DNA from: Zygaena filipendulae
Taxonomy: Eukaryota; Arthropoda; Insecta; Lepidoptera; Zygaenidae
Assembly (NCBI GenBank): GCA_907165275.2
Contig: OU015665.1
Span: forward strand, 5,270,001-5,334,000
DNA: 64,000 nt
Reading direction: 5' to 3'
The position numbers and the translations under genes were made by a program. This document shows, piece after piece, positions 52,622 to 62,269 of the stretch; position 1 is the first letter of the stretch, and every line of letters begins with the position of its first letter. The notes under the pieces were generated by a model, which saw only the letters and a list, made by a program, of their open reading frames with translations, did not search any database and was not told where the DNA came from.

Positions 52622-53060
52622 TTCACTATCTTTAAATTATAACCTGACATCGAAGTTTTGTCGATTGTTATTTAGATTTTATATACAGTGCATTAGGCGG
52701 ATATTTTATAACACCTAGGTAAGTAGATGATAGTAGAGTCGCTAGTCAACCTTTAACCTTGACTTTTGTTTCTTTGATTTAGTTAAAATATATTTTAATA
52801 TTGTCTTCTGAAGGTTAGAATCTTGACTTTTGTTTCTTTGATTTAGTTAAATCTGTACCCCACTTATTTTTAAATAAGTGATTTATCATGTTTGTTGTAA
52901 AACACGCTGGCGATCCTTATTCATGTATAAATATTAAAAATATTTGCTAAAAAATAAATCATTTTAACATTTGCAAAAGCATTTATTTATTTATATGAAT
53001 ATGTACACACCATTATTTTCTAAACCTCTTTCTTTCTGTAGGCAAAACTTTTATTATACA

Positions 53061-53247
53061 TAGCTGTGCCCCGCAGTTTCACCCGCGTTAATTTGATGAT
53101 CCGCTCCTATCATGTTACATAGCCTACACCTAACCTTCCTCGGTAAATCAAATACAAAAATATTTTCAATTTTAACTAGTAGTTGCTGAGATTAGCGCAT
53201 TCAACCAAACAAAAAACTCTTTATCTTATAAATATTCGTACAGATAG
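53061..53247 (-). repeat. Helitron-like fragment with altered interior
   Basis: TAGCTGTGCCCCGCAGTTTC, ACCCGCGTTAATTTGATGAT, then ATGTTACATAGCCTACACCT, AACCTTCCTCGGTAAATCAA and ATCTTATAAATATTCGTACA. It is an edge-conserved variant whose middle differs from the standard family. Confidence 0.6.
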
Positions 53248-53416
53248 AAGGTATGATAAAAAAATTATATGATGATTATAAAATTAAAAAAAAAATCCTT
53301 TTCAAAGGTCCCATCGATAGTATGGGTTGGATGCGTATAGCCTGGAGTTGTAGAACGTCAGTGTCAGTAAAATGTTTGAGTGGCAAAACTTCTATACGAG
53401 TAGACACAACGTCTAA

Positions 53417-53831
53417 GGTCCGTATTCCAGAAGGTGACTCAGATCATATTTCTCTTGAGATTAGTTTTAAGCTCAAATCATAACTCAAGCGTTTAACTTA
53501 TTATAGAATGCGTTTTAAGTTCTAATCACTTGAAACTAGTCTTTAGTAGAGATTCTGAACTCTGATTGGTTCTAATCACTTGAAACTAGTCTTGAGTAGA
53601 GATTTTGAATTCTGATTGGTTGAGTGGTCTTGACATGACAGACGTAAACAAAGATCAAATCTTTGCTTGAATATAGATTAGTACTCAAGCGTCGTTCTAG
53701 AATAAGGAAATAACTCAACTGATTGTTGATTGATGAATCGCGTCTCAAGTAAGGTTCTAAAATTAAAGCTTTACTTGAAATTAGTTTTAAAACTAGATTC
53801 ATGACTTGAGTAACCTTTTGGAATACGGACC
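53417..53831. mobile_element. MITE with GGTCCGTATTCC ends and TAA target duplication
   Basis: The left end GGTCCGTATTCCAGAAGGTG and the right end CCTTTTGGAATACGGACC are inverted repeats of about 26 bp, flanked by TAA on both sides, as in PIF/Harbinger MITEs. The 415-bp interior holds a tandem duplication of about 53 bp (TTCTAATCACTTGAAACTAG at 53520 and 53573) and foldback halves around ACTTGAG/CTCAAGT motifs. Confidence 0.88.
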
Positions 53832-53924
53832 TAAGTGATAAAATGACTCAATTTAATTATACCGGAAACAATATTTTTAATATTCATATACTTATTAGTT
53901 TCAAATCTCTAGTCATATTATACT

Positions 53925-54125
53925 GGTTGTTCCTTGCGGTTTCACCTGCGTTAATATCGGAGTTCCTGCGGGAATTCCGGGATATAAAGTATCCTGTACA
54001 CTGCTCTGTACCTTTGACATCGTGTATTTAAATTTCATGATGATCAGTTGATTAGTTAAGGCGTGGAAGCGTAACAAATAAACAAATAAAAAAACTCACT
54101 TTCGCATTTAAAATATAATTAATAG
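53925..54125 (-). repeat. Helitron-like fragment
   Basis: GGTTGTTCCTTGCGGTTTCA, CCTGCGTTAATATCGGAGTT, CCTGCGGGAATTCCGGGATA, TTAAGGCGTGGAAGCGTAAC and CTCACTTTCGCATTTAAAAT, reversed. Confidence 0.65.
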
Positions 54126-55193
54126 TAAAGTAACAGTCACACGAGATCTGCTGAAAACAAGCGCGGCTGCATTTTAGAGCTTATCAAATATACAGAGTGG
54201 AATTTTAGAAGAGGACCTACCAGGGGGAATGTGCTCTAAATATAACTGTAGATAACCAATTCTACTTGAAGATGAATCCATCGATTTAAAAAAAAAAAAC
54301 TGTTTCTAAAGTTTATTGAGAATACGTTTGCCACCACCCGGGAATCGAAAAGACTAAGTAAAATACGTAAAAATAATAGCTCTCTACTTCTTTGAAACTA
54401 ATCGATATTGGATCCATAATAACGATCAAATCTCTCTAGCAAATATTGCAAATTAAAAGAAAATCCAATTTAATTTTTATTCAACTAAAAGGTGTAGTAT
54501 AAAAAATTAAAAACACACTTTAATAGTAAACAGAGTCCTTGTCAAGACCAATCAAATCATTCAATTGCAGAGTTCCCATAGCTATTTTTGGTACCATGAT
54601 CAGATCAGATACCTATGTCATAATGCTAAAACTGCATTTTTCTTCAAACTTCATATAACATAATATCTATTTCATAGAAAGTTTCATTTCGATACGACAA
54701 CCAAGTAAGTTGAAATTGACTTCTTATAAACAAGTAAAATAAGCGTGTGAAAATACTATTAAATTAACTATTATGGTACATGTAGGTCGTAGGTATGATG
54801 TATAAGTGCCGGTCATGATGAAACTATAATGTTACCGTTTTTCTCTGAAACCGTGAAAAATAACACAGCACATAAAATCATTTTGTACCCATAAGGCGGA
54901 CAGCTGGAGAAGAGAATATGACTTATGTACGTAGTATGCATTGGTTGCAGAAAATTATTTGTGTCAAAAATATAATATTGATAAATAAATACGCGATAAA
55001 AAATCTATGACCAAATGCGTCTAAATTGAGATCAGTAAGATTTTTATCGCGTGTTCCAGATAAGTTGTATCTATGTATAAGTTTAGTCCGGGCTATCACT
55101 TTTATCTATAACAAGACAGTGCTGTGCAATACGTATTAATTCTGTGATCATATTTACAAGTTACAATCAACAAAGTTTTATACCGTAATATTC
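54126..55193. other. No recognisable gene
   Basis: AT-rich sequence with no supported frame and no clear terminal repeats. Confidence 0.4.
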
Positions 55194-55197
55194 TTAA

Positions 55198-56174
55198 CCT
55201 TTAACTACTGACGTGGTTTTTTTTCACGTAACTTCTGACGTAGGGGCCTGGCCGGCCCGCGACTTAAAATGTTTATATTATCGATTTATTAAGGTTTTTA
55301 AATTAAAATATATTATTTACGTACTTGAATAAGTATCGTTAAATAAAACAAATATTTTTAAGACATGTTTTTGATTCTTATTTTCTCTTATTTGACTATT
55401 TAGAAATTAGGTTACATTTTTTTGGTGAAAAAATATGAGATCAGAAATGAGTACGTATTTCTTAAAAAAACTAAACAAAAACAATAAACTAACTTCCATT
55501 ATTAAACTTCAATAGTGTCTTTAATAAACTACATACAATCAAATATTGTTGCTAAATAAAGAATATAAAATTGCAGTGCACCAAATCTCACTAATTAGAC
55601 ACTTTCTGGGAAAACTTTCGTTGCACATTGGAGGCAAATCTTGTTCAGTTACTTCATCAGATTCCGAGTCAGGAGAATCTTCGTTATGTCCGTGTTCTTC
55701 AGGAATAAATGTATCACCGAGGTTCTCTTCCTCTGAACCACTAGAATCCTCACAATTCACCCAATATGAAATAATTGATTGATCACGGATACCGGGCACA
55801 ACAGATCTCTTAGTTTTGGAATGACGTAAGTTATCGTCGCTATTTATCTTCAGTTTTCTCCCGGATGATGTACTTGGTTCCATTTTACATTAATTTACCC
55901 AAAAACTGTAAAAAAAGATAAAATTAATAACTACAATTATTTTCAAATTGTTACACAAGTACTGACGATGGGTCACAGAGGCCCGCAGAAATTTTTGAAA
56001 TAAATTTACTCACTGAGATTTAGTTCACCGACACCAACTCCACGTCTCACGGCTTTGGCTTCACTAAATTCGAAGCTACTACAAGTGGCGTACGCGTCGC
56101 GAGCGAGGGAGGGGAGTAATTTGACAATATTACTGTCGTTCGGCCGGAGCGGCCCCCACGTCAGCAGTTAAAGG
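55198..56174 (-). mobile_element. piggyBac-like element 1, internally deleted
   Basis: The ends CCTTTAACTACTGACGTGG and CCACGTCAGCAGTTAAAGG are inverted repeats with one mismatch, flanked by TTAA at 55194-55197 and 56175-56178. TTAA duplication is the piggyBac signature. At 977 bp it is too short for a full transposase and keeps only the N-terminal part on the minus strand. The subterminal regions include GGCCTGGCCGGCCCGCGAC at the left and CGGCCGGAGCGGCCCCCACG at the right. Confidence 0.9.
55539..55883 (-). pseudogene. piggyBac transposase N-terminal fragment (element 1)
   Basis: A 114-codon frame starting MEPSTSSGRKLKI. It is followed by the acidic Ser/Glu/Asp-rich stretch (NCEDSSGSEEENLG, then EDSPDSESDEVTEQDLPP) usual at the N-terminus of piggyBac-type transposases. 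The catalytic core and C-terminal zinc-binding cysteines are missing. The frame runs out in AT-rich sequence after LISEIWC. Confidence 0.65.
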
Positions 56175-56178
56175 TTAA

Positions 56179-57757
56179 CCCTTAAATTGGCACACTAGGG
56201 TGGCAAATGTTTTTTTCAGGTTTGATTTGTGTTTTGTGTTGTTTTAGGGGAGTAAAAAGGAAATATAATAAAAAAAAAATCGAAAAATATGTCTTTTGTT
56301 GTTTTTTTAACTGTCACTTATAAGTGACATTGCCATGAACAGCATATACAACACATGTCACGTGAGACGGACATTGCCAAGAACAGCTTATACTTTATTA
56401 ACGAAAATAATATTAAGAAAATAAACTTAGTAGCTCCTTTGAAGGTCGAGTTACAATTTTTAACAACCGTTAAACTTTGGTTTAATAAAATATGAACTTA
56501 ACTAAATAATAAAATATCTTAAATACAAAATCACTACACTTTGAGTTAAATAAAGTACCTAACTCTTTGAACAAAACCAATGAAGTTACTTTTCCATGTT
56601 AATAGTGAAAACAATCTTTTTTTCGGTGTTAAACAAAGCCTTTATTCACATTCTTCATAATATGCATTCTGTATAATGTAGTTAACATGTTGGCGATGTC
56701 AACTCCTTCCATTTGAGCATTGTAGACTTTTATTGCATTTGGTCAGGACACAGAATTACTTCTCTTTTATTTTTTGTCGTATCTTTGTATCGTAGTCATA
56801 TCGTAGTCACAGGATCTTGCGCACAAAACGAGCTGGCAATGTTAATACATTGACCATCGATCCACTTCGTGTTTCTGGTACAACAAATGGTGATAAATGT
56901 GACGGCATATCAGGTAATGCGATGATTTTGGCACTAGTACCTGGGGTTTGCCTCGGTCTTCAGGGATGTTGGTTTTGCTAGACGTCCTTATTAATTGCAC
57001 TATGGATCATATATATTTTCACCATTGTCACTAAGAGTGTCTACCATGTCGTTAACACCTAGAGAAACACTTCTAAGTGACGAAGAGCCGCTGAGATCAT
57101 CCCGAAAGAACTCACGTGCTGTCACTCTTCACTCCTCATCATCGTCCGATTCTAAATCTGAGTCCTCAGATTCTGCAGGCGGTAAAAGTGAGAGAACCCT
57201 CTTTGATCTCCACCGTTGCCCGGCTATACTGCTGCAGTAAAGCACACAAAATATCAATTACATAAGTTATTTGAACTGGCAAAGTCCGTTACAAATGACG
57301 AACTTATTTCTCGCACACGCGGGCAACGTCCGTCTCATGTGACGAATATAAAAATCACTACATTTAGTACTAACGGGTAATGTCCGTTTTAACGGACACC
57401 TATATTTAATCGAGTAATTAGAAATAAATACCTAAATTTTATTCTCAGAAACTAGAAAATACAATCAACTAATTATTACTTAACCGATTTTAGGTAAAAA
57501 AATAGCATAAAACAATGAAATACTTACAATTACAGCGACATGTATGATGAGCACAAATTGACGTGACGTCAGCTATTTTTGAAATGAGTGATTTACCTAA
57601 TTTTGCAGAGCGATCGAGCGACGAAAGTATGTAACAGTGAACGAGATAGATTAATCAAACGCCTCGTAACGCGCGATCGGCGCAGGAGTTTAAAAAAATT
57701 ATACTTGTGTGCGTCTTTATTACACGTCATTTTGAACGGACAAAATCAATTTAAGGG
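56179..57757 (-). mobile_element. piggyBac-like element 2, internally deleted
   Basis: The ends CCCTTAAATTG and CAATTTAAGGG are inverted, flanked by TTAA at 56175-56178 and 57758-57761. The subterminal blocks GTCACGTGAGACGGACATTGCC-like (about 56358) and GGCAACGTCCGTCTCATGTG (about 57323) are inverted too. The 1579-bp element shares its left TTAA with element 1 but has a different end sequence, so it is a different family. Degenerate transposase pieces lie on the minus strand. Confidence 0.88.
56645..57236 (-). pseudogene. piggyBac transposase remnants (element 2)
   Basis: On the minus strand, 57236-57110 reads a fragment with LLPPAESEDSDLESDDDEE, the acidic N-terminal region of this transposase family. 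Further along, 56735-56660 reads VYNAQMEGVDIANMLTTLYR, matching the family's M-x-G-V-D-x-A-(D/N)-x-x-L-x-x-Y-R core motif near the third catalytic Asp. The middle of the protein is missing or scrambled, with stops and a frameshift just before VYNAQM. The plus-strand frame at 56995-57240 is its shadow. Confidence 0.7.
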
Positions 57758-57761
57758 TTAA

Positions 57762-58124
57762 ACAAATACTTTTCTAATTTATCACCCCTAAACGATTGAT
57801 AACGAAGTTACTTTGTAAAGTCTTCACGGTATAATTAAGGTAGGTATTTACAAAGTTACAGTAACTTTGCAGGATACGGTTAAGATACGGTACCTACTGA
57901 AGGAAAAATAGTTATTTGATTTCAATTCAATAATTATTATAAATATTCTTCATTTATTGTCTTTTCTTTTCCGTCATTGGTGGTTAGCGACTGTCGTTTT
58001 TTATACATTTTATGTGACGTTGAATTATTCCGTACACTACATTGATGTAAAAAAAAATTACGTTGCACTGAACGGGTAGATATTTAGTAGGTATAGCAAT
58101 GGGATAGGTACCATTATAGATAGG
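57762..58124. other. No recognisable gene
   Basis: AT-rich DNA between the piggyBac-like pair and a foldback element, without supported frames. Confidence 0.4.
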
Positions 58125-58247
58125 CAATCAACCCGGTGCTTGGGTTTAAACTTTAAACCCGATAAAAGCCAGCCTTTTACGATCTTTTATCGGGCTTAAA
58201 CCCGAAAACGGCAGGCTTTTATCGGGTTTATTGCACCGGGTTGATTG
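58125..58247. repeat. Foldback element with CAATCAACCCGGTGC ends
   Basis: CAATCAACCCGGTGC at the left and GCACCGGGTTGATTG at the right are perfect inverted repeats. They extend outward imperfectly as TATAGATAGG and CGCATCTATA. The interior repeats ACCCGATAAAAGCC and its complement GGCTTTTATCGGGTTTA, so most of the element can fold back. It is GC-richer than its surroundings. Confidence 0.88.
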
Positions 58248-58337
58248 CGCATCTATAGATACTATCCATACTATGACTGATGTGCCAAAAAGGTTTAAGA
58301 GGCACTGGAGAATGCATCTTGGCGAACGTTATAAGAG

Positions 58338-58381
58338 GCGCCTTCTGACAGGACTACAGGAGCTATCCTGTCAGAAGGCGC
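58338..58381. repeat. Perfect 16-bp hairpin
   Basis: GCGCCTTCTGACAGGA, a 12-base loop (CTACAGGAGCTA), then TCCTGTCAGAAGGCGC. It lies about 400 bases upstream of small Cys-rich gene 2. Its role is unknown. Confidence 0.85.
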
Positions 58382-58693
58382 TCTCCCTCTAGGGAGACTG
58401 CGCAAAGTGGCAGGCCTTAACAGTACGAATGCAAAAATATAATTTAAGTTTCACCTAATATAGTTACCTATTAAAGGGACTATACCTAGTTCATCCTTGC
58501 TAGTTAGAAAATCAAACGAAATTACTAAAATTTAAATTTTTCCCATGCAAAACATCGAGCTGTAATGGAAAATCATGTTATTTACGCAATTATTGACTTT
58601 TCATTACCGGAAGAACCTGAAGTGAACGTGCTCCTTCCTTATTTGGTTTACCATCGCGATGACGCAATAAACAACAGAACTGATAAAACCTTT

Positions 58694-58703
58694 CTATATA
58701 AAA
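58694..58703 (+). promoter_or_regulatory. TATA box of small Cys-rich gene 2
   Basis: CTATATAAAAGG, with a plausible initiator (ACAATTCAATAA) about 30 bases on and the ATG at 58744, giving a leader of roughly 15-20 bases. Confidence 0.65.
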
Positions 58704-58743
58704 GGAATTATTTTCATATAACTAACAATTCAATAACGGCATC

Positions 58744-58782
58744 ATGTCTTTCAATAAGAGCATTCTGACTTATTTGGCCTTG
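58744..58782 (+). CDS. Small secreted eight-Cys protein 2, first exon
   Basis: Thirteen codons, MSFNKSILTYLAL, ending TTG/GTACGT in phase 0. Joined to the second exon it gives a signal peptide ending about VAIITSSYG. It has the same plan as the exon at 51017. Confidence 0.83.
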
Positions 58783-59337
58783 GTACGTTTGCAATTGTTT
58801 TGTTACCTACCTAAACCATTTCTTGTTATTACTGTATATTTTTGCATTAAAGCATTTTTTTTATATCATAAAGATATCCAAACTCTTCGATCCCATTAGT
58901 TAAAGCTAATTTATATAAATCCATTGATTACTTCAGGCTATAAGGGAAGGTAGATAATTAAAAGGTACTTACTTAGCAGTGGATGTAATCGTTTTCGTTA
59001 CAATAGCAAAATTCACAGCATCCAAATGATTTTATTCAAGCAAAGAACCTGTTTTATTAATTTAACCGAATTTGCTAGGCCGTTAGTCTGCAGATTACCT
59101 AGGAAGTCTGCAGATTATCTAGTTAATATAAGAACAAAAAAATAATTCCACTAACTGACTCTACAACTTCACTCCACATTCCATAATCTACAGATTAACA
59201 AGTTAATCTGCACTCTAACTGAGAGAATAACGATCCCTAACACTCATTGTTTTAAGAAGAAGACCATACCTATATTCAAGATGTTTATGAAGTTTCACAA
59301 GTTTTTTTTTTTAACTAGGTACTTTAAAATATTCCAG
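58783..59337 (+). other. Intron of small Cys-rich gene 2
   Basis: A 555-bp intron, donor GTACGT, acceptor ATTCCAG. It contains repeated short motifs (GTCTGCAGATTA at 59092 and 59107, with related ATCTACAGATTAAC and TTAATCTGCACTCTAAC) but no larger element. Confidence 0.8.
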
Positions 59338-59610
59338 GTGGCCATTATAACCTCCAGTTACGGTCAAAACCCACAAGGTGATCCTCAGGGGAACCAAGCT
59401 GTCGACCAATATGATGAAGATGGACGCAACACGTTGCCAGTTTGGACCACATGCGATTTCACTGCTGCGTTTAAGATCTCCTGCCTCGATTGCAACACCA
59501 GACTGATCTGCAAACCTGTCGGTGGACTCGTGAAACAATGTGGCAACCCCTACAGACCTTATTGCAATAACGGTATTTGTTCCGCAGTGCCCAGTGCTGA
59601 ATGTGCCTAA
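59338..59610 (+). CDS. Small secreted eight-Cys protein 2, second exon
   Basis: It encodes 90 residues to the stop, 103 in total with exon 1. After the signal peptide comes a short Gln/Asp/Gly-rich arm (QNPQGDPQGNQAVDQYDEDG), then WTTCDFTAAFKISCLDCNT and the same cysteine pattern as protein 1 (x9 instead of x6 in the first loop; x2, x5, x9, x7, x4, x7 identical). Shared residues include C-x-D-C-x-T-x-L-(V/I)-C-x-x-V-G-G-L, Y-C-N and G-x-C-S-A-x-P. The N-terminal arms are unrelated, so the cysteine domain is the conserved part. The function is unknown. Confidence 0.9.
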   Translation: MAIITSSYGQNPQGDPQGNQAVDQYDEDGRNTLPVWTTCDFTAAFKISCLDCNTRLICKPVGGLVKQCGNPYRPYCNNGICSAVPSAECA

Positions 59611-59638
59611 ACTCACAGAAATTTCATATCAATACTTA

Positions 59639-59644
59639 AATAAA
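59639..59644 (+). terminator. Polyadenylation signal of small Cys-rich gene 2
   Basis: AATAAA in TTAAATAAATG, about 30 bases after the stop. A second AATAAA follows near 59680. Confidence 0.55.
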
Positions 59645-59699
59645 TGTAAATGTAATTTGTGCAAAATATCTCCGTATATAAATAAATAGAAATATTTTT

Positions 59700-60184
59700 T
59701 GTAATTTTGATCATATTAAAACCATTGAGTTACAACCAGGAAATTTAATTTTATCTGAAATAAAATTGATGCCTTGTAAAAAAACGCTTTATTCGAAGTA
59801 TCAGATCAAGGGTAATAAAGTATCTCGATTTTCTCCTTACAAAAAATCAGACATTATATTTTATTGAAATTCTTTCGCAGACTTAGCCTAACGTCAATGG
59901 CATATTGCCAGACCCGTGTCAAAGACGCTGCTGTGTAACATTCCGAAGCGCTTTCAGAACAGCGGGTAGTTTAGTTCAATTCTACAGGAATTTGAGTAAA
60001 AATTTATTTGGATCGCATCGCGCGTGTAAATGAGTCAGAAAGGTAGTACAAACACTAAACTCTAACATAGCAACTTATCCAAACTCATTCTTTCATAGGT
60101 ACTTCTTTTTTTTAATGTTCACATCGCATTAACGCTATGAAAACAGATTTAAAAAAGTACCTAACCCGTAAATCAACTACCAAA
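59700..60184. other. No recognisable gene
   Basis: AT-rich DNA, with no supported frame or repeat. Confidence 0.4.
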
Positions 60185-60650
60185 TGACCGTGAACCGGTT
60201 TCACCCGCGTTAATTTCGGAGATGCCGCTGAAATTTTGAGGTAAAAGTAGGTACCTTACCTATTTCCTTTTCTGCATTTCATGATGATCAGTCAAGCCGT
60301 TCTGGCGTGAAAACATATCAAACGAACAGACTCGCTTTCGCATTTATATCGCCTTAATAAAATCGATTTTGCCTTTTAAATAAAATTAGTTCAAAAGAAA
60401 ATTTGTAATAACCTGGCCTTAAACTACGATTAATATACACATACTGTTCCCCGCGGTTTCAGCCGCGGTAATTTAGGAGTTCCAACAGGAATTCCGGGAT
60501 AAGCAGTACCTTACAACACTCAGGAACACTGTAGCATTCCATTGGTAAAAGAATTTTCCAAATCCGTTCCGTAGAGATTTTCCTCCTATGCAACCTCACA
60601 AACTCCCAAACTCACAAACTAAACCTGTATGATATTAGTGTAGATAATTA
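60185..60650 (-). repeat. Two reversed Helitron-like fragments
   Basis: One at 60196-60355 (GGTTTCACCCGCGTTAATTT to CTCGCTTTCGCATTTATAT). One at 60445-60650 (CTGTTCCCCGCGGTTTCAGC, GGAATTCCGGGATAAGCAGT, ending CTGTATGATATTAGTGTAGA). Neither keeps CTAG. Confidence 0.65.
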
Positions 60651-61136
60651 TTTCACGGTGTCTAGTATCGTGTACCGACATCACGAGTATATTATTATGA
60701 AGGGTAAAAGCCGCTTCTACAGAACAAAGCCGCTATTATGAGCTTGGCCGTGTGTGACAAGTGTTAGGTAGGTATTATAAGACGGAAAGTAGGTATATTT
60801 GTATAAAGTAAGTGTACACAATATAACATTGTTAGCTTTTCTCTTACTTAGACCAGGGTCAGGTCAGGGTTGTAGCTCGCAAACGCAGTTTTATAACCTT
60901 TAAGCTTTTAACAGCTCGAGTTTCTGCTATAAAACGGAAATGCATTTACCTACTGTTTCATGATTTCCATTACCCAATTTCCACTTTTGACTTAGCTTTT
61001 AAAAAAATGTTAATTGTCAGAACTGTAATGTAATTTATAATTACATAATTAGAAAAAAATTCTGTTATAAAACTATTTTAGTTAAAAAGTACGATAAATA
61101 ATTAATCATTCATATCCAAAACTAGTAGATATATCA
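60651..61136. other. No recognisable gene
   Basis: AT-rich DNA, with no supported frame. Confidence 0.4.
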
Positions 61137-61370
61137 GAGGGACTATTATGTAACTTTTATTTCTATTATTTTTCGGTTTCAATCAAAAACGTGGTGGTTT
61201 TGCGATTACAACATGCACGTTTTGACCCCTAGAGTATCTAGCAATCAACCAAAACAAACATACTTCAAAAGTTAAAGCTGTCTAAACATGATTAATAATT
61301 AATAACAAAATTGCTATTTTTCTGATCGAAACTGAAACATGATAGCAACAAAAGTTACATAATTGCCCTA
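61137..61370. repeat. MITE, family A
   Basis: AGGGACTATTATGTAACTTT to AACAAAAGTTACATAATTGC and CCT, with the same interior as 46641-46866. Confidence 0.8.
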
Positions 61371-61429
61371 CAGATAATATAGGTGCGTAATAGTACATTG
61401 TTATCCTAGGGGTGAAAGTAACTCCCGAG

Positions 61430-61636
61430 GATAACACTGTGCTTTTCATTACGAATGCAAGGAAACTCAAAATAAAAATAGGAATTAGCTAAAGAAAAAA
61501 TGAGTGAAGATCGGATAGTCGCTTGACACTTTCCCACCTATTTCTTTTTCTTTGGCCGGCTAGCTATTCATCCAGTATTTTTTATTTACATTGTGGCGAC
61601 CTAAAAAAAATATTATCTTTAATTATTAAGTATTAA
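61430..61636. repeat. Left copy of a 207-bp direct repeat flanking the LINE
   Basis: It starts GATAACACTGTGCTTTTCAT and is matched base for base, as far as I can align it, by 63772-63978 (offset 2342). It ends TTAAGTATTAA just before the T-tract. Confidence 0.93.
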
Positions 61637-61989
61637 TTTTTTTTTTTTTTTTTTTCCTAAATGATATACCCAAGTGGGTAAATCATTAAAATACAATCTA
61701 GCCAATCTAGTTATGACTAATAAGTATTTTAAATTTGACCTAAACTTCTAAACAAGACTATACTAAGAATGTGTCCAATAACACTTTTCTTATTGTCTCT
61801 ATTAAGGGGAAGACACTTTGTTCTTGTGTTCTTTGGATACAGTACTCACAGCACTAAATACACTATCACTATACACTACACTAACTCAAAAGGTTTGGTC
61901 CTTTTTAGTCTTTGTTTTATATTTGTGTTTGTCGAGGAGCTGGTGTTTGAGAGGAGCGAAACGGCCTCGACGTTCACATGGTGACGAAG

Positions 61990-62264
61990 TCGAAACCTTT
62001 CTGTTTTGACACTTACAGCTACAATTTGTTTATCTTGTTCTTCAATTTTTATTTCTTCATAATGGGAAATGTTGTCCTTTATTATGACTGCACTACCTCC
62101 CTTAGCTGTATTGTTTGGATGTAACGCGTGATAAACTTTATATCCTTTAATTTGGATGAACGATTCCTTAGTAAAATGTGACTCAGATATAAGGCACACG
62201 TCTATTTTTTCCATAGATAGGACTGCCTTGAGTTAGCATTCCATGCCATAATTTTGAGGGACTT
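61990..62264 (-). pseudogene. LINE ORF2 remnant (endonuclease N-terminus)
   Basis: Starts MMKSLKIMAWNANSRQ, typical of the first residues of the apurinic-type endonuclease. After a short deletion and frame change it continues MEKIDVCLISESHFT...GYKVYHALHPNN, KGGSAVIIKD (endonuclease motifs with the catalytic Glu in ISESH). The homology stops after about 70 further residues, where sequence of 3'-UTR character begins. Confidence 0.85.
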
Positions 62265-62269
62265 CATCA

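Noticed and set aside
55546..55782. Plus-strand 78-codon frame
   Set aside because: Antisense to the piggyBac-type N-terminal frame at 55539-55883.
56995..57240. Plus-strand Ser-rich 81-codon frame as a gene
   Set aside because: The minus strand here reads the acidic N-terminal region of a piggyBac transposase, and the element's other transposase motif is also on the minus strand.
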